The notes beneath the pieces are model-generated. The model saw nothing but the letters and a program-made list of their open reading frames with translations. It was not told the origin of the DNA and made no database searches. From the IMG/VR virus record IMGVR_UViG_3300014819_000072, positions 1 to 23,535 of that record: DNA of 23,535 nt; one strand, given 5' to 3'. The translations under genes and the position numbers were made by a program. This document shows positions 22,639 through 23,535 of the stretch, piece after piece (the stretch's first letter is position 1; each line of letters starts with the position of its first letter). Source of the DNA: a virus.

Positions 22639-23325
22639 CTAAACGAACTTGGTGTAATATTCCTCTAGTCTTATAAACCATTGGTTAGACCAATGGTCGA
22701 ACTCAGCACCTTCTAAAATAAATTCTTGGTAAACATTATCTGCGGTACACATAAAAATAACACCTTTTTTAATGTTAGTTCCATGTACTTCATTGTGTGC
22801 ATTAGCATATGCAGTTAATTGCAAAAAATAATCACCGATCCATTCTTTCTTTTTAATCTTGTTAGATTGTTTATGATCCATAATAGCTTCACTGCCATTA
22901 TGTATCCCAACCAAATCAGTTGTGCCTGCATAAATTTTAGGAAAATATAATGATACTTCTGTACCCCAAAATTCATTACATTTACTTAATCCCTCATTGA
23001 TAATAGTCTTTGCCATTTTATGACTTTGTTGACTGTATGGATTACTACCAGGCTCCCCTGTCTCTCCAGTCTTAACATAATTCTCAAGCCACTTATGCAT
23101 CCTAGTACCACGACCTGCTGCTTCTGTAGTAATTTGTTGTGCTTTTTCAGGGCCTATACGCTTTCGCCATTCTTGTAATGCTTTCTTGGCTTCTTCTGGT
23201 TTGGTAGCATCTAAAATAGTTGTAACACTAGGCAACTTTTGTCCATCTGGAGTAGCATAACGTCTACCATTTGGAGTATCTATTTTATTGATTTTTGTGT
23301 ATTGAAACTTATGTGGGTTATACAT
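22639..23325 (-). CDS. RecB-type PD-(D/E)xK exonuclease
   Basis: 228 residues from the ATG at 23325; an in-frame ATG at 23388 would add 21 residues but would overlap the upstream HesB frame heavily, while 23325 overlaps it by only 8 bases and gives the usual N-terminus leading to [11 protein letters not shown]. Motifs in order: RGTRMH with His77, TEVSL with Glu123, GTTDLVG with Asp137, IMDHKQS with Asp150-x-Lys152, and the QLTAY (Gln169, Tyr173) of the RecB/Cas4 group. These residues bind metal and cleave DNA. It resembles exonucleases of T4-like cyanophages, likely for recombination or recycling host DNA. Only two cysteines are present, so it lacks the iron-sulfur cluster of Cas4/AddB. It follows the HesB gene with translational overlap. 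Confidence 0.88.
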   Translation of the reverse strand: MYNPHKFQYTKINKIDTPNGRRYATPDGQKLPSVTTILDATKPEEAKKALQEWRKRIGPEKAQQITTEAAGRGTRMHKWLENYVKTGETGEPGSNPYSQQSHKMAKTIINEGLSKCNEFWGTEVSLYFPKIYAGTTDLVGIHNGSEAIMDHKQSNKIKKKEWIGDYFLQLTAYANAHNEVHGTNIKKGVIFMCTADNVYQEFILEGAEFDHWSNQWFIRLEEYYTKFV

Positions 23326-23535
23326 TAAAACTTTCGCCGCATCCACAGCGATTTTTTTCGTTTGGGTTGATAAATTCAAATCCTTCATTTAATCCTTTTT
23401 TAACATAATCAATTGTCATTCCCTGCAAATATGGACAGCTTTTTTGATCCACATAAACAAAACAACCATTAAAATCTACTATTTGATCATCATTAAATGG
23501 ATTATCAACAAATTCTAATACATAGGCTAAGCCAG
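23318..23535 (-). CDS. HesB/IscA-type iron-sulfur carrier (5' end outside window)
   Basis: The minus frame from base 23535 to the TAA at 23318 gives 71 C-terminal residues and has no start inside the window. It begins [10 protein letters not shown], has [30 protein letters not shown] in the middle, and ends [16 protein letters not shown]. This is the A-type carrier pattern: the G-L-x-Y segment follows the first conserved Cys (just outside the window), and the C-terminal CGCG supplies the other two cluster ligands. Such proteins hold or pass on iron-sulfur clusters. Phage copies are known in T4-like aquatic phages as host-derived metabolic genes. It shares 8 bases with the downstream nuclease (ATGTATAA), implying coupled translation. 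What cluster client it serves is not visible here. Confidence 0.9.
   Translation of the reverse strand, partial: GLAYVLEFVDNPFNDDQIVDFNGCFVYVDQKSCPYLQGMTIDYVKKGLNEGFEFINPNEKNRCGCGESFNV

Noticed and set aside
22639-23325. Cas4/AddB-like iron-sulfur nuclease matured by the adjacent HesB protein
   Set aside because: The nuclease has only two cysteines, in the wrong places, so it cannot hold the four-cysteine cluster.
1-23535. tRNA genes, integrase, attachment sites or IS elements
   Set aside because: No cloverleaf, recombinase motif, or flanking inverted repeats with target duplications were found by eye on either strand.

Overview
The window looks like part of the virion-assembly region of a T4-like contractile-tailed phage (myovirus), probably from an aquatic bacterium. 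The DNA is AT-rich, tightly packed and free of tRNA, CRISPR or insertion-sequence signals. T4 homologues recognised by sequence pattern are neck proteins gp13 and gp14, tail-completion protein gp15, sheath gp18, tube gp19, head-completion nuclease gp4, probable small terminase gp16 and dNMP kinase gp1. A HesB/IscA-type iron-sulfur carrier and the family of the HNH/zinc protein are genes often seen in marine T4-like phages (cyanophage and pelagiphage relatives). The host cannot be fixed from this sequence.

Layout. Bases 1-2043 (minus): a very long charged protein running off the left edge. 2060-5756 (minus): a protein with a T4-like capsid-targeting N-terminus, small terminase, gp4, two small unknowns, a second tail-tube-like protein, and gp19. 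A 12-bp hairpin separates gp19 from an unusually large sheath gp18 (5822-9367). 9483-10451: an HNH/zinc-knuckle gene on the plus strand overlaps tail-to-tail with the dNMP kinase. 10509-12562 (minus): gp13 and a conserved-looking unknown. 12642-16169 (plus): gp14, gp15 and a Nudix hydrolase, ending at a strong hairpin shared with the converging genes. 16166-22600 (minus): a coiled-coil/membrane protein (possible holin), a 409-residue beta-rich virion protein, a 91-residue protein and a 1504-residue tail fibre. 22639-23535 (minus): a RecB-type nuclease translationally coupled to the truncated HesB/IscA gene.

Regulation. A T4-late-promoter-like octamer (consensus nATAAATA, most often GATAAATA) lies in nearly every intergenic gap that starts a transcription block: ten copies, eight minus and two plus. 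In three cases (gp16, the HNH gene and gp14) it sits only 4-5 bases from the start codon with no ribosome binding site, which suggests leaderless late messages. The dNMP kinase instead has a sigma70-like promoter overlapped by a 14-bp palindrome, as expected of an earlier-expressed gene.

No exotic defence or mobile system is visible. The most unusual points are the leaderless late-promoter architecture, the capsid-targeting/AT-hook/cysteine-cluster proteins at the left end, the sheath with a very large insertion, and a beta module shared between the fibre and its neighbour.
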